64,000 bases of DNA, from contig NZ_VWSF01000002.1 of the NCBI RefSeq assembly GCF_008629685.1, positions 186,001 to 250,000 of the forward strand, written 5' to 3'. The translations under genes and the position numbers were made by a program. Positions 25,542 through 34,869 of the stretch are shown here, one piece after another. The notes under the pieces are model-generated. The model worked only from the letters and a program-made list of their open reading frames with translations. It was not told the DNA's origin and did not search any database. The stretch is from Adhaeribacter rhizoryzae (lineage in GTDB: Bacteria > Bacteroidota > Bacteroidia > Cytophagales > Hymenobacteraceae). The stretch's first letter is position 1, and each line of letters starts with the position of its first letter.

Positions 25542-27884
25542 ATGTCCGTAAAAGCACAGGTAAAAAAACAAACAAGGTACCGGACCTTTATCCGGAGTAT
25601 GTGGCGAATATTTGCGGTAGGACTAGCGGCCGTTTTTATCTATATCTTTTGTGTTTCCACTAACTTTCTTTTTCTTTTCGGCGATACCCCCAGCACCGAG
25701 AAACTGGAAAACCCCAGCACCGAATTAGCCTCGGAGTTATATACGGCCGATGGGGTATTAATTGGTAAATATTTCACCGAAAACCGCAGTCCGGTTACTT
25801 ACCAGAAAATATCGCCCATGCTCATAAAAGCATTGGTGGCTACCGAAGACGTAAGGTTTTACGAACACGCCGGCATTGATCCCAAAGCATTGGGCTCTGT
25901 TTTTTACTTTACCCTGCAAGGCGATAAGCGGGGCGGTAGTACCCTAACGCAACAATTAGCCAAAAATTTATACAAAACCCGCCGCAAAGAAACCAAAGGT
26001 CTGCTGGGGTATATACCGGTAGTTAGTACCGTTATTGCCAAAACAAAAGAGTGGCTTACCGCCATTAGGTTAGAGCGCCAGTACACCAAAGAAGAAATCC
26101 TGACCATGTATTTAAATACAGTGGAGTTTGGGTCGAATGCTTTTGGGGTGAAGGTAGCTGCTAAAACTTTTTTTAACGTGTCGCCGGATAGTCTTAAAAC
26201 CGAAGAAGCCGCTATGTTGGTTGGTTTGGTAAATGCGCCCACGCGTTACAGTCCTCGGTTTAGGCCCGAAGCTGCGCTGGAAAAACGGAATTTTGTAATT
26301 GCTAAATTAGCCAAGTACAATATTATTAGTAAAACCGAAGCCGATTCGCTTAGCCAGTTACCCATTGCTCTAAAATACCACGTCGAAAACCATTACGATG
26401 GGCCGGCAACCTATTTTAGAGGCGCAGTAAATGAATTTGTAAAAAAGTGGTGCGAAAAAGAAAACGAGAAAGCTGGTTTCGATAAATACGATGTATACAG
26501 CAGCGGCCTGAAAATTTATACCACCATTGATTCGCGGATGCAAGCTTTGGCCGAAGAGGCAGTACAGGAAAAAATGAAAAGTCTGCAGGCTAAATTTTAC
26601 CGTCATTGGAAAGGTAAAAATCCCTGGGCCGACGAAAAGCATAATGAAATTCCGAACTTTATTCAAAATATTGCCAAGCGTACCGAATATTACAAAAAGT
26701 TAAAGCGGGTATACGGCGATGATCAGCAAAAAATTGATGAATTAATGAATACCCCGCGCAAAATGCGGGTATTTACCTGGCAAGGCGAAAAAGATACTAC
26801 GCTTAGCCCACTCGATTCGCTGCGGCATTACAAGCATTTTCTGCATGCTGGTATGATGAGCATGGACCCCTTTACCGGCCATATAAAGGCTTGGGTAGGC
26901 GGCATTAATTTTAAATATTTTAAGTACGACCACGTGCGACAGGCCCGCCGGCAACCGGGTTCTACGTTTAAGCCTTTTGTTTATTTAACCGCTATTGATA
27001 ATGGGTATACTCCCTGCGACCGCATCCGCGACGAGCGGGTAAGCATTAATTATGTAGAAAACGGTAAACCCATGAACTGGCAGCCCGATAATGTTACCCG
27101 GTCGTATACTGGTATGAATATGACGTTGCGGCATGCCATGGCTCGTTCGGTAAATTCTGTAACTGCCCAATTAACTGAACGCGTTGGTTGGGAAAAAGTA
27201 GCTGAGTATGCCAAAAAGCTGGGCATTAGTGGTCCGCTACAGGCAGTACCGTCCATTGGATTAGGTTCCGGTGGCGATGTTTCGGTTTACGATATGGTAG
27301 GGGCTTATGCTACTTTTGTAAATAATGGTTTTCATAGCGAACCCATGTTTGTAACCCGCATAGAAGATCGCAACGGTAACGTAATCCAAAACTTTACGCC
27401 TAAGCAAAAACGGGTTATCAGCGAAGAAACAGCGTTTTTGATGGTGCACATGCTTAAAGGCGGTATGGAAGAACCAGGCGGAACCTCGCAGGCTTTATGG
27501 GAATACGAACTTTGGAAAAACGGCAACCAGATTGGCGGCAAAACCGGCACCACCTCTAATTATTCCGATGGCTGGTACATGGGCATTACCAAAGATTTAG
27601 TATCGGGGGTTTGGGTAGGCGGCGAGGACCGCAGTATTCACTTCCGTACTTCCGATACCGGCGAGGGGTCTAAAGTTGCGCTGCCTATTTTTGGCACGTA
27701 CATGGAGAAAATATATCAGAATAAGGATTTGGGCTATAAAATGGGCCCGTTTCCGAAACCTGCTGTTAAGATTACCAAAACTTACCTGTGCCCAACCCCA
27801 AGGCCGGCACCACCGCCACCGGTTTTAGATTCTATTAAAACCGATATATTGCTGGAAGATTTAAACGATACGCCACTTCAGTAA
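25542..27884 (+). CDS. Class A penicillin-binding protein 1A (transglycosylase/transpeptidase)
   Basis: Bifunctional enzyme that polymerises and cross-links peptidoglycan from the inner membrane. The 780 residues comprise a short cytoplasmic N-terminus, one transmembrane helix (about 24-45), a GT51 domain (about 70-245) and a transpeptidase domain (about 400-720). In GT51, the catalytic Glu102 lies in TEDVRFYEH, followed by RGGSTLTQQLAKN. The transpeptidase motifs are all present: STFK with Ser474, SVN in MARSVNSVTAQ near 537, and KTGTT at 667-671. The tail is Pro-rich (PRPAPPPPVL). A single gene, with its own promoter, convergent with the TIGR01777 gene. Confidence 0.96.
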   Translation: MSVKAQVKKQTRYRTFIRSMWRIFAVGLAAVFIYIFCVSTNFLFLFGDTPSTEKLENPSTELASELYTADGVLIGKYFTENRSPVTYQKISPMLIKALVATEDVRFYEHAGIDPKALGSVFYFTLQGDKRGGSTLTQQLAKNLYKTRRKETKGLLGYIPVVSTVIAKTKEWLTAIRLERQYTKEEILTMYLNTVEFGSNAFGVKVAAKTFFNVSPDSLKTEEAAMLVGLVNAPTRYSPRFRPEAALEKRNFVIAKLAKYNIISKTEADSLSQLPIALKYHVENHYDGPATYFRGAVNEFVKKWCEKENEKAGFDKYDVYSSGLKIYTTIDSRMQALAEEAVQEKMKSLQAKFYRHWKGKNPWADEKHNEIPNFIQNIAKRTEYYKKLKRVYGDDQQKIDELMNTPRKMRVFTWQGEKDTTLSPLDSLRHYKHFLHAGMMSMDPFTGHIKAWVGGINFKYFKYDHVRQARRQPGSTFKPFVYLTAIDNGYTPCDRIRDERVSINYVENGKPMNWQPDNVTRSYTGMNMTLRHAMARSVNSVTAQLTERVGWEKVAEYAKKLGISGPLQAVPSIGLGSGGDVSVYDMVGAYATFVNNGFHSEPMFVTRIEDRNGNVIQNFTPKQKRVISEETAFLMVHMLKGGMEEPGGTSQALWEYELWKNGNQIGGKTGTTSNYSDGWYMGITKDLVSGVWVGGEDRSIHFRTSDTGEGSKVALPIFGTYMEKIYQNKDLGYKMGPFPKPAVKITKTYLCPTPRPAPPPPVLDSIKTDILLEDLNDTPLQ

Positions 27885-27964
27885 TATTTATAGAAGTTAA
27901 TTTTCCGGTTAAGCTACTAACTGATGTACGCAAATTTTAAAAAGAGATATCAGCAACCCAGCCT

Positions 27965-28005
27965 TGTCATTCAGGAGGAAACTATTTGGCTGCCTGCTTA
28001 ATAGT
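27965..28005. repeat. Palindromic element, family A, decayed copy 2
   Basis: The left arm GTCATTCAGGAGG...ACTATTTGG matches copy 1, but the right arm stops after AATAGTTTC and the closing CCTCCTGAATGAC is missing. It lies between convergent genes. Confidence 0.65.
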
Positions 28006-28072
28006 TTCGTAGTGGATTACGTACGCTAATCACTGTTTAGAAGAATACTTTGCGTAACACCAAGGATTAAAC

Positions 28073-28104
28073 AAAAGCCTTCCTAAGAAATTAGGAAGGC
28101 TTTT
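28073..28104. terminator. Bidirectional terminator between PBP and TIGR01777 genes
   Basis: A perfect 14-bp stem (AAAAGCCTTCCTAA with TTAGGAAGGCTTTT) with a GAAA tetraloop; A- and T-tracts at the feet serve both convergent genes. Confidence 0.92.
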
Positions 28105-28134
28105 GTTTTAGTAACCTGATAAATTTTTGTTCTC

Positions 28135-29055
28135 TTATTTAGATTTTTGGGGTGAGTAAAACGATTCTAAAGCTTGGTATACCGTGTTGTATTCGAAGGT
28201 AAAGCCCATTTTTAATATTTTATCGCAGCTTACGCGTTGTCCTTCCAAAACTACCTCGCTCATTTCGCCCAACATCATTTTTAAACCAAAAGCCGGTACC
28301 TTTAAGCCAGTCAGGGGTTTGTGCATTACTTCGGCCAGGGCTTTGGTAAACTCTTCGTTGGTTACCGGGCTAGGGGCCACCGCATTAAATACGCCCTTGT
28401 ATCGGGTATCTTCAATGGCCTGAATAAATAAATGGCATAAATCGTCGATATGAATCCAGGAAATATATTGCTTGCCGGAGCCCAAAGGGGCACCTGCCAT
28501 TAATTTAACCGGCTTAGCCATTTGGGGCAACGCACCGCCTTTGTTGCTGAGTACAATGCCAATCCGGAATATACAAGTCCGGATAAGAAGTTCTTGCAAT
28601 TGGTTAGCAGCGTTTTCCCATTGATCTGTAACAGAAGCTAAAAAATCGGTACCGTGTTTGCTTTCTTCTATAACCAGGTGGTTGCCGGTATCGCCGTAGA
28701 TGCCAATGGCCGAAGCAGAAATAAAAGCTTTAACACGATGATTGGTTTGGCTCAGACATTTTTGTAAAAGGTTAATGCCTTTAACCCGGCTTTCCAGAAT
28801 TTCTTTTTTCCGCTGCGGAGTCCATTTGCCATCGGCCACACTGGCGCCGGCCAGGTTAATAATGTAATCGGCGTAGCCCAGCACGTTGTCATCAATATAT
28901 TCCTGGTCTAAATCCCAGCGAAACGTTTTATAATGCGCATACGGATTGGCTTGCCGGCTTAAATGAGCTACCTCATAGCCCTGGTCAATCAGCAATTCGG
29001 AGAGGCGGCTGCCAATTAAACCAGTACCACCTGTTATTAGTATTTTTCCCGACAT
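28135..29055 (-). CDS. TIGR01777 family NAD(P)-dependent epimerase-like protein (YfcH)
   Basis: An extended short-chain dehydrogenase/reductase of unknown substrate, 306 residues. The dinucleotide-binding motif GGTGLIGSRLSEL is at 8-20. The family-specific C-terminal part (DUF1731) contains GLKVPAFGLKMMLGEMSEVVLEGQRVSC near 255-282. The segment NLAGASVADGKWTPQRKKEILESRV near 70-94 is characteristic of the TIGR01777 group. Members are widely conserved and often poorly characterised. It stands alone on the minus strand. Confidence 0.92.
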   Translation of the reverse strand: MSGKILITGGTGLIGSRLSELLIDQGYEVAHLSRQANPYAHYKTFRWDLDQEYIDDNVLGYADYIINLAGASVADGKWTPQRKKEILESRVKGINLLQKCLSQTNHRVKAFISASAIGIYGDTGNHLVIEESKHGTDFLASVTDQWENAANQLQELLIRTCIFRIGIVLSNKGGALPQMAKPVKLMAGAPLGSGKQYISWIHIDDLCHLFIQAIEDTRYKGVFNAVAPSPVTNEEFTKALAEVMHKPLTGLKVPAFGLKMMLGEMSEVVLEGQRVSCDKILKMGFTFEYNTVYQALESFYSPQKSK

Positions 29056-29157
29056 GTTGCTACTTTGGAATTAATGAGCCAATTAGTAAATACAAAAGGA
29101 TTTTTTACGTGCAGCCCGGTAAAAGGTATAAACCCGTAAAATATTATTTAAAACGGT

Positions 29158-29811
29158 TTATTTCCGAATGTAGGTTAAAAACTCGTTGCGGTATTGTTCC
29201 TGCTGAAATAATCCGGAATATTCGGTAGTAATGGTGCTGCTGCTTACATCGTTTACGCCCCGGCTCATTACGCACAAATGATCGGCCTCAATATAAACAG
29301 CCACATTTTCGGTAAAAAGCATCGATTTTAATTCATCGGCAATTTGCATGGTTAGGCGCTCCTGCACTTGCGGCCGTTTGGCGTAATATTGCACAATGCG
29401 GTTTAATTTAGATAAGCCAACCACGTGTTTATCCGGAATATACGCTACATGGGCTTTGCCAATAATGGGTACAAAATGATGCTCGCAGTAAGAATAAAGC
29501 GTAATATTTCGTTCAACCAGCATTTGGTTGTAAGCAAACCGGTTCTCGAAGAGCTTGGCGTGGGGTTTATTTTCGGGGTTTAAGCCCCTAAATACTTCGT
29601 TTACATACATTTTAGCAACCCGGTGCGGGGTGCCTTTCAGGCTATCGTCGGTTAGGTCTAAACCTAGTATGTGCATTATTTCTTTAAAATGCTTTTCAAT
29701 CAGTTCAATTTTTAAACTGTCTGTCATGGTAAAAGCATCTTCGCGCAGAGGCGTGTGTAACGAGGAATTTTCGTGTTCTAAATCCTCTGCATCTAAATTA
29801 TATTTATCCAT
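29158..29811 (-). CDS. folE: GTP cyclohydrolase I
   Basis: Converts GTP to 7,8-dihydroneopterin triphosphate, the entry to folate, biopterin and queuosine pathways. 217 residues. Zinc ligands and catalytic His are visible: YSYCEHHFVP near 107-116 and DHLCVMSRG near 178-186. The signatures KGTPHRVAKMYVNE and VGLSKLNRIVQYYAKRPQVQERLT are also present. Its start overlaps the end of the PTPS gene by 8 bases, so the two are translated together and probably make a joint pterin product. Confidence 0.97.
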   Translation of the reverse strand: MDKYNLDAEDLEHENSSLHTPLREDAFTMTDSLKIELIEKHFKEIMHILGLDLTDDSLKGTPHRVAKMYVNEVFRGLNPENKPHAKLFENRFAYNQMLVERNITLYSYCEHHFVPIIGKAHVAYIPDKHVVGLSKLNRIVQYYAKRPQVQERLTMQIADELKSMLFTENVAVYIEADHLCVMSRGVNDVSSSTITTEYSGLFQQEQYRNEFLTYIRK

Positions 29812-30211
29812 TATATTCTACAAAATTGCGTTCAGTTTCAAATAAGGTTACAGATAAGGCGTATTCCGGTGCAATATGGCCGCGCAGCCGGTCCCAGATA
29901 ACCATAGCAATATTTTCGGCCGTAGGGTTTAAATCTTTAAATTCTTCGGTGTCGAGGTTTAGGTTACGATGATCAAATTTACGAAGAATTTCCTTCTTTA
30001 TTAGTTCGCTCAGAACCTTCATGTCGTACACATACCCGGTCTCGGGATTAATGCTGCCGGTAAGTTTTACTATCAGTTCGTAATTGTGCCCGTGAAAATT
30101 AGGATTGCTGCACTTTCCAAAAAAATCGTTGTTCTTAGACTTGCTCCAGGCCGGATTATACAAGCGATGCGCGGCATTAAAATGCTCTTTTCTACAAACG
30201 GTAACCTTCAT
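29804..30211 (-). CDS. 6-pyruvoyltetrahydropterin synthase / QueD family protein
   Basis: Acts on 7,8-dihydroneopterin triphosphate, giving either 6-pyruvoyl-tetrahydropterin or 6-carboxy-tetrahydropterin (QueD). 135 residues. Zinc-binding His residues sit in HFNAAHRL (about 9-16) and FHGHNYEL (about 38-45), with the catalytic Cys in GKCSNPN just before. The C-S-N-P-N-x-H-G-H-N-Y spacing looks closer to the PTPS group than to classical QueD. It precedes and overlaps folE, which supplies its substrate. No queC, queE or queF gene is visible in the window, so the end product cannot be fixed. Confidence 0.9.
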   Translation of the reverse strand: MKVTVCRKEHFNAAHRLYNPAWSKSKNNDFFGKCSNPNFHGHNYELIVKLTGSINPETGYVYDMKVLSELIKKEILRKFDHRNLNLDTEEFKDLNPTAENIAMVIWDRLRGHIAPEYALSVTLFETERNFVEYNG

Positions 30212-30485
30212 AGCTATTTAACAAGCGTAGCTGAAATATGTTGTGCTTTTTGAATGATATCTAAATTTAGGGTAGAAACCCAACCTTATTGTTTAAACCC
30301 CCGGGAAAATATTAAATTATAGAAAAACCCGGACTACCCCAACATTTAAAATATTAGCTGAAAGAATTTTTAAGATACGTTTTATTCTGAACTTAAGCCG
30401 AATTCAGAAAAATATATAAACCGGATTATAGTTAAGCTTCAGAAAGAAACCACCGGTAATGCGGCAACTGCATGTATCATGTTTA

Positions 30486-31052
30486 TTATTTCAGCCAGCG
30501 CCTGATTAAGTCTTCAGTTTCATTATCGTTTTTCCAGCCCAATAAACGGGTTTTCTGGTTAGGATTGTGGTACAAAAACCATTTCTGAATAATTTCTTTG
30601 GCAGCCGGATATTTTGTTACAAATTCATTAAAATCGGTAGCGGCTAATATTTGGTCAGTGGGCCGGGACGGAGTAGCTATTATTATGTATCGCGCTTCAC
30701 CGGCAATATTTAAAGCTAAAGTACCCAGCGGTATTACTTCCATTACGGTGCCCGATGGTACACTTTCGGCGAGTACCAGGGCTGCTAATGGTTCGTTTTC
30801 GTTGTTTCCGGAGTGCTTTATAGCCGTAGAAGGAATAAAGCCTAAGTTTCCGGGCAAAGGTAAAAAGTTGATTTTTGCGGGCAGGCCAGCCTCCTGCGTA
30901 CTTACAAATGTTTTGGTTTTACTGTCGTATTCCTGCGGATGATTACTACCCGCCGGCGTTAATATTACTACTTGTAATTGTTTGTGCGCCGAGAAAGTTG
31001 GTAGGTTTTCGTAATCGGTTTTGCAGGAGGCTAGCAGGAGCAGGCCAACCAA
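30486..31052 (-). CDS. Degenerate inorganic pyrophosphatase-like lipoprotein, start uncertain
   Basis: The body follows the soluble (type I) pyrophosphatase pattern: LQVVILTPAGSNHPQEYDS, FLPLPGNLGFIPST, LAALVLAES, SGTVMEVIPLGTL. The residues expected to bind metal and phosphate are largely gone: EIPAG reads LTPAG, GNYGF reads GNLGF, the D-G-D-P-x-D loop reads ENEPLAA, and the later Asp after AGE is absent. A lipoprotein signal (LLLLASC) precedes it, but no ATG or GTG lies in the right place. The only nearby option is TTG at 31052, leaving just ten residues through the lipidated Cys; the open frame runs back to 31241 inside the M1 gene. It may be a pseudo-enzyme or a decaying gene. Confidence 0.6.
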   Translation of the reverse strand: MVGLLLLASCKTDYENLPTFSAHKQLQVVILTPAGSNHPQEYDSKTKTFVSTQEAGLPAKINFLPLPGNLGFIPSTAIKHSGNNENEPLAALVLAESVPSGTVMEVIPLGTLALNIAGEARYIIIATPSRPTDQILAATDFNEFVTKYPAAKEIIQKWFLYHNPNQKTRLLGWKNDNETEDLIRRWLK

Positions 31053-31074
31053 ACCATAACTATATAAATATTGG

Positions 31075-34035
31075 TTAACGCACCATTTCGGCCACTTGCC
31101 GGAAAGGATTAAGCGTGTTGAGTTGTAACTGGAACCGGATATTATTTTTAAAATTTTCGAAGCTTTCGGGAATATTTTGCGCATAATTGCTACCGGCAAC
31201 CGGGAAGTAAATCTGCAGGAAATTTTTTGCCAAAGATACACTTAATCCGGTTCCGTAAAGCAGCTCTTTTGCCCCGTAAGCTGTTCCCAAATCCAGGTAA
31301 GCGGTTAGCGGCACCACGGGTATATCGGCATTCAGGTTGACGGCGGTAAGCCAACGACTTGAAAAAATTGGAATAAAATTACGGAAGGCGCCATCCTTTC
31401 CATCGGTTTGCCGCACAAAAGCCGCTAAATTATCATTGCGCTGCGAACGGTCTAAGAAAATAGTTTCTTTTGTGTAATCGAGGCTACTACTCATTCCTAA
31501 CTGAAAAAGCGGAGGAATAGCGCTTGCGTTCCCGAAAAAATTACCTCCAAATACCCTAACCCCAAAGCGTTTTTTAGTTGAATAGTAGCGCTCATATTCC
31601 AAGGATAGTTTTCCGACCAGCACATTATTCCCCGAGAGGGTAGTACCGGTAGTAGTATCGGTTGGTAATAAATCAAAATGCAATTCGGCGCCAACTGTTT
31701 GCAAGGCATTCTTTTTCTGGTAGGTATAACGGGCCCACGGAATATTATACTTTACCTTGTTCTGGTAAATGGGTAACAAAACCCCATTCTCTTCAGGGTT
31801 TACCAAAGCTTCTTTGTGCGCAATAGCCGTGTAGCCCAGTTGTAGTTGCTGCTGGCTAGCACCGGCGGCCGGTTTCGGAAAATTAATAGCTACCGATGGT
31901 TCCAGTTTCTGAAATCGTTCAAACCGTTGGGCATTCAGGCCTACTACAACCGACTGGGCTAAAGTTTTGGGTAAAAACCGGATATTAATATTGCCAATGC
32001 CCCGTAGTTCTTTTTGGCCTACGCTGTATAAGGGCATGAATAAATAATTAATTTTCTTCTGAAAAAGCGAGCTGTTATATAGCGCCCCGCCCAGCATAAT
32101 GCGGTCGTAGGTATTGGCCCCTAAGGCCGGTACAAAATAGATTTGCTTCCGATCGAACTGTTCTACGCCCGCCAAAAACTGCAGCCGAATGGGTTCTACT
32201 TTCTTAAGTATGCTATTTACTGCCAGCCGGTTGTTGGAGCGGTTTAGTTCGGGTAAAAAATAGCCGGGGTCTATAACTACATCGTGTACTGCTTGGCTGT
32301 TAAAGGTTAGTTCCTGTGTTCGTTGGCCGGGTTTGGTCCATTTTACTTCTAGTATTTGGCCATTGGTGTTGCGGGTAGATACCGGTACTGGCGCCAATAA
32401 ATTGGTTTTATTTTCTACGCTTACCTGTAGCGTATTTTGGCTTTGGCGTAAGTGCGTTAAGGCAGCATCTACGGTTTGGGTACTTTGGATAAGATCTTTA
32501 AAGAACCAGTCCAGCTTTTCGCCGGTAACTTCTTCGAAAACGGCCTGTAAATCTTTGGGGTACGGGTGTTTAAATTGCCAGCGCCGGAAATATGTCTGAA
32601 ACGCTTTATCGAACCTGTCGTGCGTAAGGTAATTAGCCAAATATTGCAGCATAACGCCGGTTTTCATGTACACAATACTGCCGTAATTGGCATACGTGTA
32701 AGAAGCCGCTGGCTCTTCTATAGGCTGATCTAATCCGCGACTAGCGGCAATCTGGTACAAAAGCAGGTTTAAGCCGGTGCTGTGAATATTTTGTAAACGG
32801 TATTTTTTAATGCGGTCGCGGGTAAGCAAGGGCTCCAGTTGGCTGTAATTATGGTTGGTTAGCTGGCCCATCCGGAACTCGTAATAAGAATTAATGCCTT
32901 CGTCGAGCCAGGGGTGCTGCCGCTCGTTGGTACCCAAAATGCCGTAAAACCAGTTGTGGCCTACTTCGTGAATAATAGCGCTGGGGTCGGTAACGGTTAC
33001 CATCGGGTATTCCATGCCTACCCCGGCACTTAAAGCGCCATCTACGGCGGTGGCCTGCTCGTACGGGCAATCGCCTACCCACAACGAATAATAGTGCACT
33101 GCCTCGTTAATATCCTTAAGGCTCTTTACCCAGTCCGAAGCATTTTTATTCAGGAAAAATAGCCAGGTAGTAACTTTACGTTTAGAATGCGGCAGTTCCA
33201 CTTCGCCTTTCAGCACATTAAACCGTTTATCGGCAAACCAGGCAAAATCATGAATATTTGTGGCGGTATAGCGCAGGGTTTTAGTTTTTGCGGATGAAGA
33301 TGGAAAAATATCCTCGGTTTGCCGGAATATTCTTTTATCGGCAGTTATGGCCGAAAGACTATCCAGTTTTCTTAATTCAGCAGTGTTTTGCAGTACACCC
33401 GTTGCTGCCACTAAATAATTGGCTGGCAAGGTAATACTTACATCAAAGCGACCAAATTCCGCATAAAATTCACCTTGGTCTAAGTAGGGCATTTGGTGCC
33501 AGCCTTTGTGGTCGTAAACCGCCGGTTTGGGAAACCACTGCGTAATTTGGTACGATTGCCCCACATGCCCGAGCCGTGAAAAAGAATTAGGCAGTTTCAC
33601 CCGAAAAGGTGTAGAAATCCGGATGCGCTGACCACTCGTTAATGGCTGGTTCAGGATGAGTTTGCCGATGTCAATATTTTTCTCATCAATTTCAAACTTT
33701 GCGGTTTGCCCGTTTATCTTAAAATCCAGCCCATCTATGTAGCCGCGGGCACTATCGGGTGCAAACTGGAAATCACGTTTTTTATTAACGAGCTGCTGTT
33801 TGGCAAAGGCGGTGGTGTTGTTTTTATAAGCGTTGGGCCACAGGTGGAAATAAATAAAAGTTAGCGCATGCGGCGAATGGTTAATATATTCTATTTCTTC
33901 GGTGGCCGTTAAGGTGTGCTGTTCATCGTTAAGCGAAACCGCAATGGTATAGTTTACTTCCTGTTGCCAGTAGGTTTGCGCAAAGCCTTTCGGGATTATT
34001 AGTAGCGATAAAAGGAGTACCAGTAAATATTTCAT
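31075..34035 (-). CDS. M1 family metallopeptidase with C-terminal beta-barrel-like domain
   Basis: The ATG at 34035 gives 986 residues with a good signal peptide (ending KGFAQ). The N-terminal domain and gluzincin catalytic domain follow the M1 pattern: HEVGHNWF with the HExxH start at residue 356, and the third ligand Glu in PWLDEGIN 24 residues on. From about residue 600 to the end the sequence has no peptidase similarity. It consists of alternating hydrophobic strands with aromatic girdle residues (IMLGGALYNSSL, INYLFMPLYSVG, LQLGYTAIA, FRLQLN-like endings). This fits an outer-membrane beta-barrel of the Omp85/surface-antigen kind and would anchor the peptidase. It ends at the pyrophosphatase-like frame, which overlaps it. 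Confidence 0.88.
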   Translation of the reverse strand: MKYLLVLLLSLLIIPKGFAQTYWQQEVNYTIAVSLNDEQHTLTATEEIEYINHSPHALTFIYFHLWPNAYKNNTTAFAKQQLVNKKRDFQFAPDSARGYIDGLDFKINGQTAKFEIDEKNIDIGKLILNQPLTSGQRIRISTPFRVKLPNSFSRLGHVGQSYQITQWFPKPAVYDHKGWHQMPYLDQGEFYAEFGRFDVSITLPANYLVAATGVLQNTAELRKLDSLSAITADKRIFRQTEDIFPSSSAKTKTLRYTATNIHDFAWFADKRFNVLKGEVELPHSKRKVTTWLFFLNKNASDWVKSLKDINEAVHYYSLWVGDCPYEQATAVDGALSAGVGMEYPMVTVTDPSAIIHEVGHNWFYGILGTNERQHPWLDEGINSYYEFRMGQLTNHNYSQLEPLLTRDRIKKYRLQNIHSTGLNLLLYQIAASRGLDQPIEEPAASYTYANYGSIVYMKTGVMLQYLANYLTHDRFDKAFQTYFRRWQFKHPYPKDLQAVFEEVTGEKLDWFFKDLIQSTQTVDAALTHLRQSQNTLQVSVENKTNLLAPVPVSTRNTNGQILEVKWTKPGQRTQELTFNSQAVHDVVIDPGYFLPELNRSNNRLAVNSILKKVEPIRLQFLAGVEQFDRKQIYFVPALGANTYDRIMLGGALYNSSLFQKKINYLFMPLYSVGQKELRGIGNINIRFLPKTLAQSVVVGLNAQRFERFQKLEPSVAINFPKPAAGASQQQLQLGYTAIAHKEALVNPEENGVLLPIYQNKVKYNIPWARYTYQKKNALQTVGAELHFDLLPTDTTTGTTLSGNNVLVGKLSLEYERYYSTKKRFGVRVFGGNFFGNASAIPPLFQLGMSSSLDYTKETIFLDRSQRNDNLAAFVRQTDGKDGAFRNFIPIFSSRWLTAVNLNADIPVVPLTAYLDLGTAYGAKELLYGTGLSVSLAKNFLQIYFPVAGSNYAQNIPESFENFKNNIRFQLQLNTLNPFRQVAEMVR

Positions 34036-34255
34036 AAGCCAATACGTAGTAACGGATGCGGCACAAAACAAATTATTTAGCCCTCACTGCCAAACCCCAT
34101 ATTTAAATAATTATTTCTGTTAAAGCCAGGTTTATTCTGTTCCGGAGCAGCTTTGGGCACAAATAAAACAGAACTTAATCGGCGCTTCCCTAAAATTTGA
34201 TGACTTAGGGTTAAATATTGGGGTAAAGAAATAAATGAATGTAAACTGCGCCGCA

Positions 34256-34289
34256 AACAAAAAAGCCAACCCGGAAAGGATTGGCTTTA
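34256..34289 (-). terminator. Terminator after rplS
   Basis: Arms AAAGCCAA and TTGGCTTT enclose an 11-base loop, with a T run on the minus strand; 29 bases past the rplS stop codon. Confidence 0.82.
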
Positions 34290-34317
34290 AATAATAGATA
34301 AGGAAAAATTAAATAAA

Positions 34318-34683
34318 TTAAGCTGGTTTGTTGCGACGCTCTTTAATACGCGAAGCTTTACCAGAAAGACCTCTTAAGTAATACAAACGGGCCCGTCTTA
34401 CTTTACCACGACGTACCAGTTCAATTTTTTCGATGTTTGGCGAAAGCAAAGGGAAGATACGCTCTAAACCAATTTGGTTAGAAACTTTACGTACGGTGAA
34501 AGTTTCACCGGCAGTATTTGGGTTTTTACGCTGAATTACAACGCCTTGAAATTGCTGAATTCTTTCTTTGTTACCTTCACGGATTTTTACGTGAATGTTT
34601 ACCGTGTCGCCAGCCGCAAAATTCGGAATATTGGCACGCTGTTCACGATATTCGTTGTTTAATACATCTAAAATATTGCTCAT
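34318..34683 (-). CDS. rplS: 50S ribosomal protein L19
   Basis: 121 residues, the normal size. Diagnostic segments: [29 protein letters not shown] near 22-50, [24 protein letters not shown] near 67-90 and [15 protein letters not shown] near 92-106. It is the last gene of the classical rpsP-rimM-trmD-rplS order, but a 186-base gap and its own promoter box at 34733-34740 suggest it can be transcribed separately. Confidence 0.98.
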   Translation of the reverse strand: MSNILDVLNNEYREQRANIPNFAAGDTVNIHVKIREGNKERIQQFQGVVIQRKNPNTAGETFTVRKVSNQIGLERIFPLLSPNIEKIELVRRGKVRRARLYYLRGLSGKASRIKERRNKPA

Positions 34684-34732
34684 GGCTATTGTAATTATTG
34701 CTATAGTATCTTCTTCTCAAAAATTCGGAGTG

Positions 34733-34740
34733 CAAAGATA
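34733..34740 (-). promoter_or_regulatory. Probable promoter -7 box of rplS
   Basis: TATCTTTG on the minus strand fits TAnnTTTG, about 50 bases upstream of the rplS ATG, in the trmD-rplS gap. Confidence 0.5.
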
Positions 34741-34869
34741 TAAACTTTTTTTGTAGAAAAATAGCAGGTCTGATTTTTTTTGTGTAAGTATTTAGCCTAC
34801 AGTTATTAGTCTGCTAATTAGTATAAGAAAGCAGTACCTTAAAGAAACCTTTATTAAGGCAATATATTG

